Assembly: GCA_040216735.1 (NCBI GenBank)
Contig: JAVJOO010000002.1
Location: 833,118-897,117, forward strand
Source of the DNA: Alphaproteobacteria bacterium
Lineage (GTDB): Bacteria; Pseudomonadota; Alphaproteobacteria; SHVP01
Reading direction: 5' to 3'
Length of the DNA stretch: 64,000 nucleotides
Positions 31,302 through 40,673 of this stretch are shown piece by piece. Position numbers and translations under genes: made by a program. Positions within the stretch are counted from its first letter, which is position 1, and each line of letters begins with the position of its first letter. Below the pieces are notes generated by a model. The model did not search any database and was not told where the DNA came from. It saw nothing but the letters and a program-made list of their open reading frames with translations.

Positions 31302-34300
31302 ATGAACATCATCCAGCTCTCTATTCAGCGGCCCATCGCAGTACTGGCCGCTGTGATCATGATTGTCCTGTTCGGGTGGGTATCGCTCGACCGCATTCCG
31401 ATCCAGATGGCGCCCGACGTGCGCCAGCCCGTCATCCGCGTTACGACGAACTGGCCGGGCGCAGCACCGGCGGAGGTGGAGCGCGAGGTCATCAACCGGC
31501 AGGAAGAAGTCCTGAAGGGAATTGAGGGACTCCAGCGAATGGAGTCCAACGCGCGGAACAATCAAGGCAACGTCGAACTCGAATTCTCTCCGGACGCCGA
31601 CCTAAATCGCTCACTCCTCTTGGTCGCCAACCGCTTGGATCGGGTGACCGGCTATCCGGAGGAGGCAGACGAGCCAACGCTGAGCACGTTCGGGACCGAA
31701 GATAACTCGATCGCCTGGTTCACCCTTCGTCGGGTGGAAGGCAATACGCGGGACCTGACAAGCTATTCGGCATTTCTGCAGGATGTCGTGCAGGACGGCA
31801 TCGAACGGGTTGATGGCGTTGCCGGCGTGAGCGTCTGGGGCGCGACCGAGCAGGAAATGCGGATCGAAATCGATCCGGAACGGTTGTCGCGCTATGCGTT
31901 GACCGTTAACGACGTCGTGAGCCGATTGCGTGCCGCGAATGCATCGGTTAGCGGCGGCGATGTCGACGAAGGTAAACGCCGCTACATCGTCCGAACCGAA
32001 GGCGACTTCACGACCGTCGCGCAAGTTCAATCCATGCTGTTGCGCAGCGAATCCGACGGAAGCGGCGTCGGCCGCGTGTCGCTCGGCGACATCGCCGATG
32101 TGTTTGTCCAATTCAAACAGAGAAACGCGGTCTCCAAAACGATGGGGGCGCCGTCGATGACATTGAGCATCACGGGCCAACAGGGCGCCAACGTCATCGA
32201 GACCATGGACCGTATTCGCGCGAAGGTGCATGAACTGTCCGAAGGACCGCTCAAGGAAGCGGGCCTTTACGTAACCCAGATGTTCGATGAAACCGACTAC
32301 ATCAAGTCGGCGATCAACCTTGTGCTGCAGAATGTCGTAATCGGCGGGCTACTTGCCATCGTCATTTTGTTGATCTTCCTGCGGTCATGGCGGCCGACTT
32401 TCGTTGTCGCGCTTTCGATCCCCGTTTCCGTGATCGGCTCATTCGTTGCAATGGCGCTTCTGGGGCGGTCGCTCAACGTCATCAGCCTAGCCGGGATCGC
32501 CTTTGCGGTTGGGATGGTGGTCGATGCGGCGATCGTCGTCTTGGAAAACATCTACCGACTGCGGCAAAAGGGCCTCCCCGCCCACCGGGCCGCCTATGAG
32601 GGTGCGGCCCAGGTTTGGCCTGCCGTGCTGGTATCGGCGTTGACGACGGTCATGGTGTTCATACCGATCTTGGTGATGAGCCTCGAGGCCGGTCAGTTGT
32701 TCCGTGACATCGCGGTCGCGATTTCGGTTTCTGTCATGTTGTCGTTACTGGTTTCGGTGACCCTGATACCGGCGCTCGCCAATCGGATGCTGGCGCGAGG
32801 TGTCGCCGACCTCGATCATGTTTTTCCGCTGCCGGGCATCGATCACTTTGGCCGCGCCTTCACGGCGTTCTGGGTATGGTTCTCGCGTCTCGTGGTTCGC
32901 CGCAAGCCCGTTGCCATCGGCGTTATCGTCGGCATCACGACGGCCGCGGTCGTTTTCTCGATCAGTGTGTTGCCAAAAGTCGACTACCTCCCGACAGGCA
33001 ACCGAAACTTCGTCTTTGGGTTTGTGAGTCCCCCGTCGGGCTACAATTTGCGCACAACCGAGGCGATCACCGATTTGATCGAAGTGGGAACGCGAGACTA
33101 CTGGGCCGAGGGAGCCGACCCGGATGTGCTCGAAATCAACGGCGTCCCAGCCCTCAAACACTATTTTTCGATTGCCTTGCAGGGTCGCGCGTTCGTCGGA
33201 GGAACGACCGTTGACGAGAGCCGCGCGGGCGAAGTCATCCCGCTTCTACAAAGGCCGGCCCGCGACGAACCCGGGACCTTGGCTTTCCTCTTCCAGCCGT
33301 CGCTGTTCGGCCGGTCCGTTGGCGGAGGGCGATCGATCGATATCGATATTTCCGGGGCGGATCTCAGGATACTGTTTGATGTCGCGCAGGACGCCTACGA
33401 CCGGGTCCAGCAGGTTCTACCGCTAAGCCAAGGCCACCGAACTCGACCGCGGCCGGGCTTGGAGTTCGGCGCGCCCGAGGTGCGGGTTGTGCCGGATCGA
33501 CTCCGTCTTGCGGACAACGGCCTAACGGCCCGCGATCTGGGTCAAACCGTCGATGCCTTCAATGACGGGTTACGCGTCGCCGAGATCAATTTCGGCGGCA
33601 AGCGAATCGATCTGACTTTGGCGGGGAGTGCCCCGGTACGCGAGGAGACGCAAGCCATCGGCGCCTTACCGGTCGTCACTAGGGACGGTCGAATCCTGCC
33701 GGTCGAGAGCTTGGCCGACGTCATTGTGACATCGGGTCCTACCGAGATTCGCCGTGTAGAGCGCGCCCGAACGGTGACCTTGCAGGTGTCCCCGGCCCAA
33801 ACGATGCCGCTGCAGGAAGCGATGGATATCATCAACGAACAAGTGCTGGCGCCGATGCAGGCGGCGGGTTTGCCAGCAGGCGTCGCGTTCAATTTGTCGG
33901 GCTCGGCCGACAAATTGACGCAGACGATGGACGAGCTATCAATCGACTTGCTGCTGGCGTTGGTCATCGTCTTTCTGGTTATGGCAGTGCTTTTTGAAAG
34001 CTTTATCTACCCGTTGATCATTATGCTGTCGGTACCGGTCGCTGCCGCAGGCGGTCTTGGTGGATTAGCGTTGCTAAATGTATTTGTCATCCAGCCGCTC
34101 GATATGCTCACGATGCTGGGGTTCGTGATTCTTATAGGGATCGTCGTGAACAACGCGATCCTCCTCGTGCATCAGACGCTGCACAACATTCGAAAAGAGG
34201 GGATGACTCCCGAAGACGCCATCACGGAGGCGACTCGAAATCGCATCCGGCCGATTTTCAGTTCTACCCTTACCAGCGTGTTCGGCATGTTGCCCTTGGT

Positions 34301-34487
34301 TATGTTCCCGGGTGCGGGATCGGAGCTTTACCGTGGCCTTGGATCGGTCGTACTCGGCGGCCTCGCGTTGTCAGCCGTGCTGACTATGGCCATCGTACCG
34401 CCGATGATGTCGATTACGGTGGCGTGGATCGAGGGTCGTGCGCGCGATCGCGTACGCTCCGAAGCGACCGAACAACCGGCCACTTAG
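31302..34487 (+). CDS. RND efflux transporter permease, AcrB/HAE1-like
   Basis: A 1061-residue inner-membrane pump with two repeats of six helices and two large periplasmic loops. It begins with the family's N-terminal segment LSIQRPIAVLAAVIMIV. The TM4 proton-relay region reads GMVVDAAIVVLENIYR, with Asp then Ala where AcrB has Asp-Asp; the second repeat has GIVVNNAILLVHQTL. A single TM4 Asp also occurs in CusA-type pumps, so the substrate class is open. The ATG follows the adaptor stop with no gap, giving a two-gene adaptor-pump operon; no outer-membrane factor gene is adjacent. Confidence 0.9.
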   Translation: MNIIQLSIQRPIAVLAAVIMIVLFGWVSLDRIPIQMAPDVRQPVIRVTTNWPGAAPAEVEREVINRQEEVLKGIEGLQRMESNARNNQGNVELEFSPDADLNRSLLLVANRLDRVTGYPEEADEPTLSTFGTEDNSIAWFTLRRVEGNTRDLTSYSAFLQDVVQDGIERVDGVAGVSVWGATEQEMRIEIDPERLSRYALTVNDVVSRLRAANASVSGGDVDEGKRRYIVRTEGDFTTVAQVQSMLLRSESDGSGVGRVSLGDIADVFVQFKQRNAVSKTMGAPSMTLSITGQQGANVIETMDRIRAKVHELSEGPLKEAGLYVTQMFDETDYIKSAINLVLQNVVIGGLLAIVILLIFLRSWRPTFVVALSIPVSVIGSFVAMALLGRSLNVISLAGIAFAVGMVVDAAIVVLENIYRLRQKGLPAHRAAYEGAAQVWPAVLVSALTTVMVFIPILVMSLEAGQLFRDIAVAISVSVMLSLLVSVTLIPALANRMLARGVADLDHVFPLPGIDHFGRAFTAFWVWFSRLVVRRKPVAIGVIVGITTAAVVFSISVLPKVDYLPTGNRNFVFGFVSPPSGYNLRTTEAITDLIEVGTRDYWAEGADPDVLEINGVPALKHYFSIALQGRAFVGGTTVDESRAGEVIPLLQRPARDEPGTLAFLFQPSLFGRSVGGGRSIDIDISGADLRILFDVAQDAYDRVQQVLPLSQGHRTRPRPGLEFGAPEVRVVPDRLRLADNGLTARDLGQTVDAFNDGLRVAEINFGGKRIDLTLAGSAPVREETQAIGALPVVTRDGRILPVESLADVIVTSGPTEIRRVERARTVTLQVSPAQTMPLQEAMDIINEQVLAPMQAAGLPAGVAFNLSGSADKLTQTMDELSIDLLLALVIVFLVMAVLFESFIYPLIIMLSVPVAAAGGLGGLALLNVFVIQPLDMLTMLGFVILIGIVVNNAILLVHQTLHNIRKEGMTPEDAITEATRNRIRPIFSSTLTSVFGMLPLVMFPGAGSELYRGLGSVVLGGLALSAVLTMAIVPPMMSITVAWIEGRARDRVRSEATEQPAT

Positions 34488-34512
34488 TCGCGAACGGTCC
34501 GGAGGATCGAAG

Positions 34513-35406
34513 ATGCCAGTCATGCCGGATTCGATCGCCGATGCGATCCGTGCCATGGGACACGTCTTCGACCCCAGCGTCGTGGCGAACACGTTTGCGC
34601 TTTACGACCCGCTAATCGCAGCTGCGCCGCGCGAAGGAATCAGCGTCGCCCGCGATCTGCATTATGGCCCCAACCCGCGCCATCTGCTCGATATCCACGT
34701 CCCCGAAGGTGGCGTGAAGCAGCCGATGCCCGTGGTCGTCTTTATCCATGGCGGCGGGTTCGTGCGGGGCCACAAGAACGCCAACCCCGAAAACCTGAAC
34801 ATGGCCTATGCCAATATTGCGAATTATTTCGCGCGCAACGGGATGATCGGCGTGAACGCGACATATCGGCTCGCGCCGGAGCACCAATGGCCCGCCGGTG
34901 CCGAGGATGTGGGATCGATGGTCGCTTGGTTGCGCGATAACATCGCCGAACACGGCGGCGACCCTGATAGCATCTTTCTCTTTGGCCAATCCGCTGGTGC
35001 CGTTCACGCGGCGACCTACCTGTTTTTCCCCGATCTCCATCGGACCCCTGGGTCGGGCGTTGCGGGCGCCGCCTTGTTTTCAGGGGTCTACGATGTCGAA
35101 TCCGTACCGGCACCCGCCTCGGAACCCTATTACGGCGCAGACAAGGGCCTCCATCGCGCACGGTCGCCGATTCACGCTGTCGCCAACAGCCACGTTCCGC
35201 TATTCATCGTTATCGCGGAGTACGACCCGCCGATGATGGAACTGCAGGGTATCGACCTGTTGCGCACGGTCGCGCGGCGGGACGGACACAGTCCCAGGTT
35301 CTCGCGTTTGAAGGGCCACAACCACCTATCCGAGGCGTTGCACCTCAATACCGGCGAAGAAACCGTGGGGCCCGAACTACTCGATTTCGTCCGGACGCGC
35401 CGCTAG
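34513..35406 (+). CDS. Alpha/beta hydrolase, hormone-sensitive lipase / BD-FAE type esterase
   Basis: A 297-residue esterase with an intact active site: oxyanion FIHGGGFVRG, nucleophile elbow FGQSAGAVHA, acid Asp in IAEYDPPMM and His in KGHNHLSEALH. The layout (HGGG plus G-Q-S-A-G) is that of the HSL/kynurenine-formamidase group acting on short-chain esters or amides. The start at 34513 follows GGAGG. It trails the RND pump by 25 bases and may share its transcript. Its complete triad contrasts with the degenerate hydrolases elsewhere in this window. Its stop shares CTAG with the convergent pentapeptide gene. Confidence 0.85.
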   Translation: MPVMPDSIADAIRAMGHVFDPSVVANTFALYDPLIAAAPREGISVARDLHYGPNPRHLLDIHVPEGGVKQPMPVVVFIHGGGFVRGHKNANPENLNMAYANIANYFARNGMIGVNATYRLAPEHQWPAGAEDVGSMVAWLRDNIAEHGGDPDSIFLFGQSAGAVHAATYLFFPDLHRTPGSGVAGAALFSGVYDVESVPAPASEPYYGADKGLHRARSPIHAVANSHVPLFIVIAEYDPPMMELQGIDLLRTVARRDGHSPRFSRLKGHNHLSEALHLNTGEETVGPELLDFVRTRR

Positions 35407-36659
35407 TTTCTCTTGTTCTTGAGCGATGTGCCCGTCGTATCGGCGCCGTCTAGATTAGCCCCTGCCACATCTGCATCCGTTGTTTCGGCACCGGTCAGGT
35501 TTGCCTCGCGCAAATCGCACTGGCGAAGATTCGCCCCCGAGAGCGTCGCTTGCGACAAATCGCTGCGCATGAGACGCGCGTCCGAAAGGTTGGCGCCGCT
35601 CAAGTCCGCGCCGTGGAAGTCCGTTTGTTCAGCGATCGCGCCATGCAGGTCGCCACCGACTATTTTGGCTTCTCGCATCGTTGCACCTGATAATGCGCTC
35701 TGCCGCAGCGACGCATTGCTCAAATCGGATCGCCGTCGTTCGCCGGTGGATTCGCCCCGGGGCGTCAGCATCTGAGCAGGCTCGAAACGGGCGTCCTCAA
35801 GGCGGGCATGACGTATCTTTGCTGCCTTGAGGGACGCCCCGGTCAAATCGGCAGCGCGCAGATCCGCCTCGTCCAAGATCGCGCTGTCGAGTTCAGCCAG
35901 AACCAACCAAGCACCGGCCAACAGGGCACCTTTCAGGTTCGTGCCGCGCAGATTGGCACCGCTCAGGTAAGCCGTTCGCAAGTCGATACCACCGAGATCG
36001 CGTCCGGCGAGATCGGCCCGTGTGCCCAACGTACCAAACGAGTCGATCCACAGGGCATGTTCGCGCAGCAAGATTTGGATATCCCTAGGCAGTTTGGCGC
36101 CGGTAAGGTTGATTGCGGCGCCGGAAAGCTCGGCGCCCTCAAAATCGGTGTTCAAAAGCAGCGCACCTTGCAAATTCGCCTGCGTCGCGTTCGCTCCCGC
36201 AAATGACGCGCCGGTCAAGTCGCTCGCGCCGAGGTCGGCTTTCTGAAGTTGTGCGTTTTCGAATTTGGCGCCGCGAAGCGCTGCCCCATAGAGCACCGTT
36301 GGTTGTTGCTCTCCACTGGATTCGGCGGGCCGCAGGTCGGCGCCGGCGAAATTGGCTTCGCTCAGCTTGGCGTGCCTCAGCCTGGCGCCACGGAGGTTGG
36401 CGTGTTCGAAATTCGCGCCCTCGGCGTCAGCATGTTCGAAGCTCGCCATTGCTAGCGACGCACGACCGAAATCCGTGCCTGTAAGGACGCACCGCGAGAA
36501 ATCCGTTCCGGTAAGGACGGCCTCGCGCAAATTGAGTCCAGGTAACCGGAGGCCAGAAAGATCTTCGCCTTCAATCCGTGCGCGCTGACCGCCCGGCTCG
36601 CGCCGAGAGAATCGTTCGTGCGCCCTCAGGAGTTCGACGAATTCTTGGGCAGTCAACAT
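35403..36659 (-). CDS. Pentapeptide-repeat protein, paralogue of the 15452 gene
   Basis: A 418-residue pentapeptide-repeat protein beginning MLTAQEFVELLRAHERFSRR, closely similar to the start of the gene at 15452. Repeats such as ADLRAADLTGASLKAA and ANFEHANLRGARLRHA fill both halves, with the same non-repeat linker at residues 189-217 (LREHALWIDSFGTLGTRADL). The start at 36659 was chosen because the shared N-terminal segment begins there and AGGCGAG precedes it. The C-terminus ends in a long run of ANLSDARL-type repeats. No membrane-protein partner like that of its paralogue is adjacent. Role unknown. Confidence 0.85.
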   Translation of the reverse strand: MLTAQEFVELLRAHERFSRREPGGQRARIEGEDLSGLRLPGLNLREAVLTGTDFSRCVLTGTDFGRASLAMASFEHADAEGANFEHANLRGARLRHAKLSEANFAGADLRPAESSGEQQPTVLYGAALRGAKFENAQLQKADLGASDLTGASFAGANATQANLQGALLLNTDFEGAELSGAAINLTGAKLPRDIQILLREHALWIDSFGTLGTRADLAGRDLGGIDLRTAYLSGANLRGTNLKGALLAGAWLVLAELDSAILDEADLRAADLTGASLKAAKIRHARLEDARFEPAQMLTPRGESTGERRRSDLSNASLRQSALSGATMREAKIVGGDLHGAIAEQTDFHGADLSGANLSDARLMRSDLSQATLSGANLRQCDLREANLTGAETTDADVAGANLDGADTTGTSLKNKRN

Positions 36660-36781
36660 CTCGCCTGACCGCCGGGAACTGTAAACATCACTACTAACCA
36701 AACTATTCCAGGTGATAGTTGAAAACATGGCGTCCGGCGATGAGAATTGCCAGCACTACTAGTACGCACTTCGCGTCAAAT

Positions 36782-36809
36782 TTGAACTAAGGTCGGCGTT
36801 AACCATAAT
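36782..36809 (+). promoter_or_regulatory. Candidate sigma-70 promoter for the amidohydrolase
   Basis: TTGAAC at 36782-36787 and CATAAT at 36804-36809 are separated by 16 bases, ending 25 bases before the ATG at 36835. The region is AT-richer than its surroundings. Predicted by eye only. Confidence 0.35.
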
Positions 36810-36834
36810 TACTGACGAAAACTGGGTTTGAAGC

Positions 36835-38241
36835 ATGGCAAAAGCACCGGCAGGGCAATACATCGTCGAAGCCGGATGGGTCCTCGCCCACCGCAACGGC
36901 GCGTCTGAACTCATTCCGAACGGGTCGATTCGGGTGGAGAATGACCGCGTTGCGGAAGTCAACGATGGGCGCATCCCGGGCGACCTCCCGCGCATCTCGG
37001 TCCCGGGGGATATCGTGATGCCCGGACTGATCAGCGGCCATACCCATGTCGCGAGCGGAACTCCCACACGGGGAATCATTGAGGGTGGTCGATCATTTTC
37101 CCGTCCTATCAAACTAGTGGACCAACTCTCGGACGAAGAGCTGGACGATCTAACTGCATTTAATTTACTCGAAATTCTAAAGGCTGGATGCACGACCCAG
37201 GTCGAGATGAGCCTCAGCTTGAGGCAGGCCGAATCCTACGTACGCGTCGCGGGTGCGTGGGGCGCGCGTGGCTTTCCCGGCGGTATGATCCCTGGTACCT
37301 CACGGTTGGACGGGATCTGGTTCCGCGACGACGACCAAGCACTCTTTGATTCCGTGCCTGACACATTGGCGGAGATCGAGGCGAACCTCGCTTTCGGTAA
37401 GAAACTCGTGGGATCCTTCGGTGGACGCATGAAGGGCATGATGGCGCCCCATGCCACGGACACCCATACTGATGAAACAATGGCAGCGATCGTCGCGGCG
37501 GCGGGCGAGCTTGGTACCGGCATTCATATTCATCTGTCCCAGCGCGCAACCGAGACCGACGCCGTCCGTCGCCTCCAGAATGGCCTCTCGCCAACCCAGT
37601 GGATGGACAAACTCGGAGGGTTTGCCGGACCTTTCTTCGGCGCGCACATGTCCGGCCTAGATTGGAAAACCGATCCGGAAATTTTGAAACGACACGGCGC
37701 CGTCTACGCGCACTGTCCGTCCGCCGGCGGCGCCGGGGGCGCAACCCAGCCCTATCCGGAAGCTTTGGCGTCCGGCATTGCCACCAATATTGCGATCGAT
37801 ACGCACTCGAACGATCTGATCGAAAACATCAAACTCGCGGTGATCGGTGGTAAAGCGCGGGCCAAACTGTTGGCCGGAACGAAGGTCAAGGCGCCGACGA
37901 TTTGGGACGCCGTCGATGGCGCCACTGTCGTTGCGGCAAATGGGCTGAGGCGGCCCGATTTGGGTCGTCTTAGCGCCGGGGCGAAGGCGGACTTCATTAC
38001 GGTGGATATTTCGGACTGGTTGGTCGGCGCGGGAACGGTCCCCCCGGAACCCCTGAACAACTTGCTCTACGCGAATGGATCGAACGTCCGGCATGTCGCC
38101 GTCGATGGCACGTTCTTGGTATACAATCGCGCTCCCACAATGGCCGACGAAGGCGCTATCTTCGAACGGGGCGCGACGGTGAATCGCAAGATCTGGAAGC
38201 AACTTGCGGACGAAAACTGGTTTGCTCCAATGCCTCGATGA
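36835..38241 (+). CDS. Amidohydrolase (cytosine deaminase / ATZ-TRZ-like family)
   Basis: A 468-residue metal-dependent hydrolase. The first metal motif is LISGHTHVASGTPTRG; further ligands are likely the His in GIHIHLSQR, His in GAHMSGLDW and Asp in AIDTHSND. C-terminal GRLSAGAKADFITVDI is the usual composite beta-domain return. Members deaminate or dechlorinate aminated ring compounds or hydrolyse S-adenosylhomocysteine analogues. It stands alone, divergent from the pentapeptide gene and ending about 100 bases before the B12 riboswitch. Substrate unknown. Confidence 0.83.
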   Translation: MAKAPAGQYIVEAGWVLAHRNGASELIPNGSIRVENDRVAEVNDGRIPGDLPRISVPGDIVMPGLISGHTHVASGTPTRGIIEGGRSFSRPIKLVDQLSDEELDDLTAFNLLEILKAGCTTQVEMSLSLRQAESYVRVAGAWGARGFPGGMIPGTSRLDGIWFRDDDQALFDSVPDTLAEIEANLAFGKKLVGSFGGRMKGMMAPHATDTHTDETMAAIVAAAGELGTGIHIHLSQRATETDAVRRLQNGLSPTQWMDKLGGFAGPFFGAHMSGLDWKTDPEILKRHGAVYAHCPSAGGAGGATQPYPEALASGIATNIAIDTHSNDLIENIKLAVIGGKARAKLLAGTKVKAPTIWDAVDGATVVAANGLRRPDLGRLSAGAKADFITVDISDWLVGAGTVPPEPLNNLLYANGSNVRHVAVDGTFLVYNRAPTMADEGAIFERGATVNRKIWKQLADENWFAPMPR

Positions 38242-38323
38242 CGCGTTCGGGCGAACCAGACGTTCTCGAACGATTGGCGGCATCGGGTTGGGCGGTCGGT
38301 GCGACTGGCACCATCGCCCAGGC

Positions 38324-38354
38324 TTGACTCAACCCACCCGCGGCGTGTGACAAT
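38324..38354 (+). promoter_or_regulatory. Possible promoter upstream of the cobalamin riboswitch
   Basis: TTGACT at 38324-38329 and GACAAT at 38349-38354 have a 19-base spacer, longer than ideal. They lie directly before the riboswitch and are the best candidate seen in the gap after the amidohydrolase. Confidence 0.25.
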
Positions 38355-38530
38355 GGTGTCGACGGTTCCCCGCAAGGGGTGAAAAGGGAACACGGTGAGG
38401 CTTAGGCCGAAACCGTGGCTGCCCCCGCAACTGTAAGCGACGAGCTAGCGTCCGTACGTGCCACTGGGAGACCGGGAAGGCAGGGCGTCGGCGATGACCC
38501 GCGAGCCAGGAGACCTGCCGTCGACGTCAC
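38350..38530 (+). ncRNA. Cobalamin (adenosylcobalamin) riboswitch
   Basis: The classic landmarks occur in order: GGTTCCC-type P2/P3 stem and AAAAGGGAACACGGTGAGG (from 38364), GTGGCTGCCCCCGCAACTGTAAGCGA (split here: GCTGCCCCCGCAACTG then TAAGCGA, 38418-38440), GCCACTGGGA (about 38460) and the B12 box AGCCAGGAGACCTGCC (38504-38519). The leader continues about 200 bases to btuB. With bound cobalamin such elements normally block translation or transcription of uptake genes, so the btuB-tonB operon should be off when B12 is plentiful. Exact ends are approximate. Confidence 0.95.
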
Positions 38531-38724
38531 CCATCCGTCGATCGGGGCGCTCGGTGGTGCGGATTTCCGTAGTGGTGGCGACGATTGTACGTCGTAGCTG
38601 GGGGTCCGCGAGATGGAAGCATTCGCCTTTCCGAAGATACGAACCGCCAAGAATCGGTCGCTGGAATCTCTTCCGGCCTTCGACGCTGCGAACGTACGCC
38701 TCGTTCATCGCTTCGGAGAATCCT

Positions 38725-40671
38725 ATGGAAAAGAAATTGACTGCCACGGCGATTGCCTTGGCCTTGCTTGCCGCTAGCTTGCCCGAACCTGCCCGGTCCC
38801 AGGGGGTGTTGCCTGAGACCGTCGTGACGGCGAGTCGACTGCCGACCGCGCGGGAACGCGTCGCGAGTTCTGTCACGGTCGTTACAGCGGAGGATATCGC
38901 GGCCAAACAACAGCGAACCCTGGTGGAGGTTCTTGGAGACGTGCCGGGCCTTCAGGTTGTCCAGTCAGGTGGGTTGGGAAAACAAACCTCCGTGTTCTCG
39001 CGCGGCAGCAACAGCAACCATACGCTGATCGTGATCGACGGCGTCGAAATGAGCGATACCAGTACGCCAAACGGCGCGTTCAACTTTGCCCATCTCTTGA
39101 CGGCGGATATCGAACGCATCGAAGTCGTGCGCGGCCCCCAAAGCACGCTGTTTGGATCCGATGCGATTGGCGCGGTCATTAGCATCACGACGAAACTCGG
39201 GACCGGCCCGACGCAGTATCTCATTCAGGGTGAAGGCGGTGCCTTCGACACGGTCAACGGCACGCTACAGGTCGCTGGAAGCCGCGGCCGTCTCCGGTAT
39301 GCCCTGGGTTCGAGCTACCTCGATAGCGACGGCGAAAGCGTCTCGCCAGCGCGTATTCGCGCGCTGCAAGCGGGCGCCACCGAGGAAGACGACGGCTATA
39401 CCCAACGTTCAGCATCGGTGCACCTCGCCTATGAAGCGTCCGATAGCGTGAACTTCGGGTTTGCCCTCCACCACGTCAGAACCCGTTCGGAGACCGATCA
39501 ACCGATCGAGGACCCTGACGCTTACGAGAGGACCCGCCAATGGTTCGGTCGTGCCGATGCAACGTTAGATTTCTTCGGCGGACTCATGGAGTCAATCGTC
39601 GGCGCGTCGGTGACCCGTCACACGCGAGATTCGTTCAATGTGCCTGGAATCGCCAACACGCTTCAACGGAGCGACGACCTGGGGGCCAAGACCAAGTATG
39701 AAATTCAAAACAACTTCTTCGTGGTCGAAGACCACATTCTGACACTCGGGCTGGAGACCGAACTCGATTCTCTCAAGAACACCCAATTCTCCAATTTCAG
39801 CGGCTTCACAATTGTCGGAACGACCGATTCGGATGCCCGCACAAACGCGGCTTACGTCCAGGATCAGTTTGCCTACGGTGACCGGGTGTTCGGCACGCTG
39901 GGCTTTCGTTACGACGATCACGACACACTGGGCTCGAAACTCACCTTCCGGCTGGCACCTGTCGTCGCCTTTCCGGAACGGGGGCTTCGCATCAAAGCAG
40001 CTGTCGGTACGGGATTCCGAGCGCCGGCCCTGTTTCAGCTGTTCGGCAACACCCGTAGCAGCAACGGCGGCACCTTTAGAGGCGATCCCAACCTGAGGGC
40101 CGAGGAGAGCATCGGGTGGGAGGTCGGTTTCGAACAGTCTGTTATGACGGGCAGGGTTACGGTGGGATCGACCTATTTCGACCAAGAAATCAAAAACTTG
40201 CTGGAGACCAAGTTCACCGGATCGAATTCGACTGTCATCAACCTAGCACGGGCGGACATCTTCGGATTCGAATCGTTCATCAGCGCCGGCGTAACGCCAA
40301 ACGTCTCGGTCAGGCTCGACCATACGTTCACGCGGGCCGAGAACAAAGCGACCGGGGGCGATCTGCGCCGGCGACCCAAGCAAAAATTGAGTGCGGAAGT
40401 TCGCTACCATGCGAGCGACCGGTTGTCTGTGATCGGCGGGATGCGGTTCAACGGTCCGGGGAAGGATGTTTCGGGAAATCCCCTTGCCTCGTCCCAAGAG
40501 ATCAACAAAGGCAGTCACACGCTCGTCAATGTCTCCGCGAATTACGACCTAAACGACGGTGCGTCGCTTTTCGGCAGGATCAATAATCTGTTGAACCGGA
40601 AGTACGAGACCGCCGATGGACTAGCAGGGTCCAGCCGAGCCGTTGTCGTCGGTGCTCGGGTGAGGTTCTGA
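38725..40671 (+). CDS. btuB: TonB-dependent vitamin B12 receptor
   Basis: A 648-residue outer-membrane beta-barrel. Signal peptide LTATAIALALLAASLPEPARSQ is followed by the TonB-box-like ETVVTASR, the plug domain (VGDVPGL-type LGDVPGLQVVQSGG, RGSNSNHTLIVIDGVEM, IERIEVVRGPQSTLFGSDAIGAVI) and a 22-strand barrel ending in Phe (VVVGARVRF). Start 38725 follows GGAGAATCCT; the ORF is open upstream into the riboswitch but that would not carry a signal peptide. Riboswitch control and the following BtuF-C-D genes make the substrate cobalamin. Confidence 0.92.
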   Translation: MEKKLTATAIALALLAASLPEPARSQGVLPETVVTASRLPTARERVASSVTVVTAEDIAAKQQRTLVEVLGDVPGLQVVQSGGLGKQTSVFSRGSNSNHTLIVIDGVEMSDTSTPNGAFNFAHLLTADIERIEVVRGPQSTLFGSDAIGAVISITTKLGTGPTQYLIQGEGGAFDTVNGTLQVAGSRGRLRYALGSSYLDSDGESVSPARIRALQAGATEEDDGYTQRSASVHLAYEASDSVNFGFALHHVRTRSETDQPIEDPDAYERTRQWFGRADATLDFFGGLMESIVGASVTRHTRDSFNVPGIANTLQRSDDLGAKTKYEIQNNFFVVEDHILTLGLETELDSLKNTQFSNFSGFTIVGTTDSDARTNAAYVQDQFAYGDRVFGTLGFRYDDHDTLGSKLTFRLAPVVAFPERGLRIKAAVGTGFRAPALFQLFGNTRSSNGGTFRGDPNLRAEESIGWEVGFEQSVMTGRVTVGSTYFDQEIKNLLETKFTGSNSTVINLARADIFGFESFISAGVTPNVSVRLDHTFTRAENKATGGDLRRRPKQKLSAEVRYHASDRLSVIGGMRFNGPGKDVSGNPLASSQEINKGSHTLVNVSANYDLNDGASLFGRINNLLNRKYETADGLAGSSRAVVVGARVRF

Positions 40672-40673
40672 GC

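Noticed and set aside
38458-38724. Longer btuB reading frame starting inside the riboswitch
   Set aside because: The extension overlaps the conserved B12 box and would place the signal peptide 89 residues inside the protein.
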